From: Watersipora subatra
Taxonomy: Eukaryota > Bryozoa > Gymnolaemata > Cheilostomatida > Watersiporidae
Assembly (NCBI RefSeq): GCF_963576615.1
Contig: NC_088714.1
Span: 33,264,643 to 33,328,642, forward strand
DNA: 64,000 nt
Direction: 5' to 3'
Under the pieces are notes generated by a model, which was given only the letters and a program-made list of their open reading frames with translations, was not told the DNA's origin and searched no databases. Numbering within the stretch: the first letter of the stretch is position 1; each line of letters opens with the position of its first letter. Shown in pieces: positions 59,516-64,000 of this stretch. Both the position numbers and the translations under genes were made by a program.

Positions 59516-61432
59516 GTAAGTGTATAATAAGCTTGCCACAAATTTTAGTTATTTTATCATTTCTATTTTATGCATTTTCTTTCTATAATACTGAATTTTT
59601 CCTACTTGAAAGCCTAAAAAAATACACTGTTTGCCCTTAAATACGGTGCTCCCTGTGTGTGGACTGAGTTCTAAAATCTGTTACATGCTTTTAGTAAGGG
59701 CCCTAAGGTCACCGTTAAGCAGACCATTTTCTGCTAAAACAATGGAACCTCCTGCTAAGTTTACAGCAGAGGTGTGCTGCTAATTACTATTTACATTTTT
59801 AAGAGACCCCCTAACATGGCATTGGTAAAGTGACATGCTTATGAGGCTCAGTTTTAACTTTGGGCAGCAGCGGGCAAGTTACGCCACCATATGTGGGTGA
59901 ATTGTCGACGCATGGGCTGAGGTAAAGCCAATCTCTATTGTTAAAGCTTTTGAGGAAGTCTGCATCAATGTCTGGCATCAACTGCAACTGGGCAGTGAGT
60001 ATAACTCAGATAATAATGAAGAAAAGTATGTACAGAATGTTTATCAGTAAAATAGGTCAGCAATTTAATTCGGATACCGAGGGCGAAAACTGAGGGTTTG
60101 AGGAAAAAGAGTGAATATTTTATCCAAATAAAGTCGACTAAGCTCTCTGTTTTGCGTTTTTTACATATGTTTTAAAATTAAATATATTGATTAAGTGCAT
60201 AAAAAGACACGTGATAGAGACTGCGCTCTATGATCTGGTGCACCCTATGACATAGCTCGCCCTATGATACAGTCCGCACTATGATATGATGCACTCTATG
60301 ATGTGGTGCGCCCTATGATATGGTGCACCCTATGATGCGGTGCGCCCTATGATTCGGTGCATCCTATGATACAGTGTGCCCTATGATACGGTTCACCCTA
60401 TGATATGGTATGTCCTATGATACAGTGTGCCCTATGATACAGTGTGTCCTATGATACGGTGTGCCCTATGATATGATGCGCCCTATGATACAGTGTGCCC
60501 TATGATACAGTGCCCCCTATGATACAGTTCGCCTATGATCCGGTGTGCCCTATGATATGGTGCGCCCTATGATATGGTGCGCCCTATGATATGGTGCACC
60601 CTATGATACAGTGCGCCCTATGATATGGTGTGACCTATGATACGGTGCGCCCTATGATACGGTGCGCTCTATGATACAGTGTGCCCTATGATACAGTGCG
60701 CCCTATGATACAATGCGCCCTTTGATCACCATGCCTTAACGACGCCCAACTTGTTGCCTATCTAACAGATTGTGAAACAATCAATTAATTTACGTTGTAG
60801 GAGAAAAAGTTTTTTCTGGAACTCATGAAACGAGCTGTGTGATTTTTTGATAACATCTGGTTATATGAATTACATATGCTTGTTTGACATTTCTAAAGAT
60901 ATGTATTTGATTTGAAGTTGCAGTTCTCCAACCTCTTCATTATATGATTAAGAAGTTGATTTTGTTTTTACCTACTGTAGTTACCGAGTTCTGCAACTAA
61001 TTACATTGTGAGCTTGAAAGTTTTTGCTTTACGTTTTTGCATGTTAGTTGAAAGCTCTAGATACTTTTGCCTATATGCTTGGCTCACAGGCTTGCCTCAC
61101 AGTTTTCTGTTTTGCTGCACAGTTTGCTGCAAACTCAAAATAAATTGGAAAGTTCAAAGTTTGAACTAAAATAGTTTAAAGTTTCTAATAAAGTATTCGT
61201 TAAAGTTTTATTAGTCTCATAATACTGAGTACTATGATACCTCACTTTTAGTGGCTAACACCGAGATAGGCCCATCCAATTTAAACTTGGAGCAGTTGGA
61301 ACCCCTAAAAGATGATCTTGAAATTCTCTTAGCATCAGTCACAGAACGGGTGGCTACGCTGACACAAGAGCATGATGTCTTGACTGAGTGGGTTGAGGCA
61401 AAGAAAAGTGAACATTCTATGGTCAGTATTGG
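59419..61432 (+). CDS. TADA3: Transcriptional adapter 3, N-terminal part (2 coding exons; gene runs out of the window)
   Basis: ADA3 bridges ADA2 and GCN5/PCAF in SAGA- and ATAC-type acetyltransferase modules. Exons 59419-59515 and 61252 to about 61432 join in phase 1 to give roughly 90 residues. The start MKGRGKQLNDCPLTFPEFSL parallels the human ADA3 opening (LKDCPLQFHDFKSVD), keeping DCPL, F..F and a downstream Cys. Exon 2 has LNLEQLEPLKDDLEILLASV then LTEWVEAKK, parallel to the human LDTLQLELETLLSSAS and LTDWQDKK blocks. Human ADA3 is about 430 aa, so about four fifths is missing. The exon 2 donor is uncertain: GG|GTATGG at 61433 fits best, G|GTCAGT at 61422 is the alternative. Short N-terminal similarity alone supports the call, and it rests on remembered family sequence. 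Confidence 0.78.
60229..60724. repeat. 17-bp minisatellite in TADA3 intron 1, about 29 units
   Basis: Unit CTATGATACAGTGCGCC with frequent variants at GCGCC (GCACC, GTGCC) and ATACAG/ATACGG/ATATGG. Confidence 0.96.
61252..61432 (+). CDS. TADA3: TADA3 coding exon 2 (3' border uncertain)
   Basis: Acceptor CACTTTTAG completes a Leu codon. Encodes an amphipathic, probably coiled-coil helix (EQLEPLKDDLEILLASVTER). A 21-bp tandem array starts about 10 bases after the preferred donor. Confidence 0.75.
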
Positions 61433-61442
61433 GTATGGTTTG

Positions 61443-61752
61443 TAGGTATTGTATATCGGTGGGTAGGTATTGTATAGCGATGTGTAGGTATTGTATATCG
61501 GTGGGTAGTTATTGTATATCGGTGGGTAGGTATTGTATATCGGTGGGTAGGTATTGTATATCGATGGGTAGGTATTGTATATCGGTTGGTAGGTATTGAA
61601 TATCGGTGGGTAGGTATTGTATATCGGTGGGTAGGTATTGTATAGTGGTAGGTAGATATTGTATATCGGTGGGTAGGTATTGCATATCGGTGGGTAAGTA
61701 TTGTATATCGGTTGGTAGGTATTGTATATCGGTGGGTGGGTATTGTATAGTT
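61443..61752. repeat. 21-bp minisatellite next to TADA3 exon 2, about 15 units
   Basis: Unit GTATTGTATATCGGTGGGTAG then the next unit. It keeps frame (21 is a multiple of 3), which explains the short + frame with RYCISVG repeats and the minus frame with QYLPTDI repeats. Confidence 0.96.
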
Positions 61753-61799
61753 TGTATTGTGTCGTATAGATGCATTTAGTCATATTTAGTTGCCTGTTC

Positions 61800-62330
61800 G
61801 TAAAAGTAGAGTGTAGGCGCCACTTAGTAGTGTCGAGGTACCATTTAGTAGCATGTAGGAATACATACATATTACTAAATCGTATGTATGCATGTAGTAG
61901 TATGTAGCAATGCATGCATTGTCAAACTACCTTCACACTACTAAATATACTAGGTGCTATTTAGTAGCGTGTAGGTTCTATTTAGTAATATCTAGGTTAT
62001 GTTTGACATTGTGTGGGCACTGTTTGGTATTATGTATGCACTCTTTGACATTATGTGGGTACGATTAAACTATTTATTGACTAATGAACCTCACATTTCT
62101 TGTGGAGTTGTCTATCCCATGTTGTCCTTTATTAAACCGGTTTCATGAAATGCCTTTTCAGCACAGTTTCTGATGCATTGTTTCTAGCATGTCATATTTC
62201 AGCGTAGGTTGTCATCGGGTGAACCCACTAAGACCCAGTTATGAACAGTGACTTACATCGAAAAATGACTCAGTTATGAAAAGTGATTTAGATATAAAGA
62301 ATGACCTAGTTACGGGAAGTTACTTGCAGC
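61800..62330. repeat. Degenerate tandem sequences in TADA3 intron 2
   Basis: Diffuse repeats of (T)TTAGTAG(C/T)(A/G)TGTAGG (61815-62000), TTTGACATTATGTGGG-type units (62000-62065) and a 36-bp unit with CAGTTATGAA.AGTGA (62235-62330, about 2.7 units). Confidence 0.5.
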
Positions 62331-62390
62331 TACAGCTGTATGAACATTGCAGTTGATTTCATGTCACCTTGTCGTGTCCAGACATGAAGA

Positions 62391-62642
62391 CTGTGTTAAG
62401 TGGCATTGAATTTGTAGATGCTATGAAGCTATATGATCTTACTTGATTATGCGTACGTCAGTTGCTCCTCCTCCGTGAAACGCCCCCAGAATAATCCCGC
62501 TCTCGTCGTAGCCTCCGGTCCTCCCTTTTTTCCAGCCGATCTCCCTCCACCGGAAACATCCCCTTCCTTCTTTTGTCCTTGATCTCCTCCGCCCGTGATG
62601 TCGTAAATACAGATCGTAATTCCTGTTCGGTATTACCTTACA
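62391..62642 (-). repeat. Probable 3' LTR of the Gypsy element (far end uncertain)
   Basis: Starts with TGTAAGGTAATACC on the minus strand right after the polypurine tract. A CA at 62391-62392 on that strand would give a 252-bp LTR, but with only one LTR in view the end cannot be proven. Confidence 0.42.
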
Positions 62643-62655
62643 CCTTCCCCTCAAG
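62643..62655 (-). other. Polypurine tract of the Gypsy element
   Basis: On the minus strand this reads CTTGAGGGGAAGG immediately before a TG start, the expected plus-strand priming site next to the 3' LTR. Confidence 0.6.
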
Positions 62656-62790
62656 ATTTATGCAAATCTTTAAAGACGTCGCCGCATCATGGGGGGAACA
62701 AAACTCGAAATTAGTAGAATAACAATGTTAGCCACATGAAAGTCAGTGAGTATAAAGACAGACAATATTTACAAAACAAAAAATAACCCA

Positions 62791-63570
62791 TTACAGGTTG
62801 AGTTTATCTGGAGGTTTTACAACTCTCCCGACCCGTGTCTGATGGGTCTGTACACTCTGACGATGAGTATTAGAGGGGATGAGTGCTGGCTGAGACTGAA
62901 GACTGAGACCGGTTGATCCCTTACTCTCTTTGCGCTTTCTAGTGGGAGCCGCAGTCAGTGCCTGCGGAGAACAACCGCTTTTCGAGGGAGGTGACCGCTC
63001 AACGGTCCTATTCACTTGAGGAGTCTGTAACTGCAGAGGTGCGGAAGCAGGTGCATTTGGCACAGGCGCCTGCCGAGGTCCGGTATCTGTCGAGTTCTCT
63101 CTCCTAGGTAACATGGTTATCTGACTGGTGCTCGCTTCACTTCTAGTGTTCAGTGTAGGATGAGCGCTATCTTCTCTTGATATACATCTCTCATCAGATG
63201 GGGACGACTCAATGGGTTTATCAACTTGCACTAGTTTTCTGTTCCTGCGCAGCATGGCTCCATTGTCAGTCTTCAACGCAACTTCTCTGCCAGAGGACGC
63301 CATCACAACAGCTCTCAATGGTTTGGCTGAGGGGTCGTTGAGAACCACCCGAGTTCCGACAGGCACTTGGTCCCATTCAACCGCCCTGTGCCGTTGATTG
63401 AAAGTATGAGCCTGCCTACCTCTGTAGTCAGCTTCATAAGCGCGAAACTTCTTTACATCTACTGGACTGTTGACGAGATATCCCATTGAATTCAACCCTC
63501 TTCCCATGAGCAGCTTGGCAGGGGTATAGCCATTCTGCAAAGGACTGTCATTATAGCACATAATAGCAGA
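62791..63570 (-). pseudogene. Integrase C-terminal region and tail of Gypsy pol
   Basis: 256 residues open from 63561. Begins with the end of the core (TPAKLLMGR, the usual P..LL.GR motif), then a basic segment with VPVGTRVVLND and MLRRNRKLVQ resembling the GPY/F-type module. The last 120 residues are Ser/Pro/Thr-rich, low complexity. The TAA at 63571-63573 separates it from the rest of pol. Confidence 0.82.
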
Positions 63571-63663
63571 TTAAATCTCAACGTTTTTTGCCACAAGCTT
63601 CTTGAATGTTTGCACCACTCTCTCTGCATGACCATTTGCTTGGGGGTTTCGAGGGGAACTGGT

Positions 63664-63909
63664 TCAATGAATAATGTCCCATTTTTTCATTAGTTGAGCG
63701 AAGTTTTCAGAAATGAACTGTGGACCGTTGTCTGTTACAATAATGTGAGGTACCCCTAATGTACATATGACCTTGTTGACAGTTTTGCACATCTCTGCAG
63801 CAGTGGCTCGGGGAAACTTTTCAGCAATCATGAACCGACTATAATAGTCACTAATAACCAAATACTCATCACCTCTCTCATCAACGGTGCAGAAATCCAT
63901 TGCAAGCTG
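63664..63909 (-). pseudogene. Integrase catalytic core fragment of the Gypsy element
   Basis: An open segment with MDFC (first catalytic Asp), a DYYSRF block and TDNGPQF (second catalytic Asp), as in Ty3/Gypsy integrases. Bounded by in-frame TAG and TGA codons. The catalytic Glu lies in the next segment (HAERVVQT), beyond the TGA. Confidence 0.85.
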
Positions 63910-64000
63910 CTACCAGGGTCTCTCTGGGAGAGGAGTAGGGATCAATGGCTCAGTGGGTACTTTCCTAAAGCGAATGCATGTGTTGCAGCGCTTAGCCATT

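Larger units (their letters stand above)
62643..64000 (-). mobile_element. Ty3/Gypsy LTR retrotransposon, 3' part of pol, decayed and cut by the window edge
   Basis: Read right to left. A CxxC pair of the integrase zinc-binding region lies near the edge (63960-63990), then the integrase core, the C-terminal integrase module and a Ser/Pro-rich tail ending at 62791. The D,D(35)E triad is visible at codons 63895-63897, 63730-63732 and 63622-63624. Three in-frame stops interrupt the same frame: TAG at 63910-63912, TGA at 63664-63666 and TAA at 63571-63573, with no frameshift seen. The remaining internal region between the pol stop and the purine tract is too short for an env gene. The copy is non-functional as it stands. 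Confidence 0.9.

Overview
The window is animal nuclear DNA: AT-rich, gene-poor, with spliced genes, tRNA-derived SINE-like repeats, a Ty3/Gypsy retroelement and very many minisatellites. The three genes recognised are bilaterian, and the intron-exon style fits an invertebrate, perhaps a lophotrochozoan such as a bryozoan or mollusc. The species cannot be fixed from the sequence. No bacterial-type operon, CRISPR array, rRNA or functional tRNA gene was seen.

Layout. Bases 1-29.6 kb hold no gene I can support. They carry long tandem arrays (34-bp at 0.9-1.8 kb, 9-bp at 5.8-7.3 kb, 13-bp at 12.2 kb, 19-bp at 15.8 kb, 26-bp at 16.5-17.9 kb, 44-bp at 19.3 kb), a fold-back element (4.3-5.2 kb), pairs of dispersed repeats and SINE-like copies. 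A three-exon goosecoid homeobox gene lies on the + strand at 29,682-34,802. Its frame is continuous (257 aa), it has a K50 paired-type homeodomain, and an intron falls exactly between homeodomain residues 46 and 47. Bases 34.8-42.1 kb are repeats only (16-bp array, CA-rich tract, hairpins, two SINEs).

A complete nine-exon TADA2B gene (transcriptional adapter 2-beta, 476 aa) lies on the + strand at 42,451-56,926, behind a CpG-rich stretch with CCAAT boxes. About 2.5 kb further on, on the same strand, are the first two coding exons of what looks like TADA3 (59,419 to about 61,432); the rest lies beyond the window. ADA2-type and ADA3 proteins are physical partners in the GCN5/PCAF histone-acetyltransferase module, so their side-by-side position is the most notable gene-level observation here. 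The right edge (62.4-64.0 kb, minus strand) is the 3' part of a decayed Ty3/Gypsy element, apparently inside a TADA3 intron.

Tandem repeats fill roughly a tenth of the window, and nearly all long open frames outside the three genes and the retroelement are by-products of these arrays. Variation between repeat units is concentrated at CpG positions (CG versus TG or CA), as expected if the repeats are methylated in the germ line.
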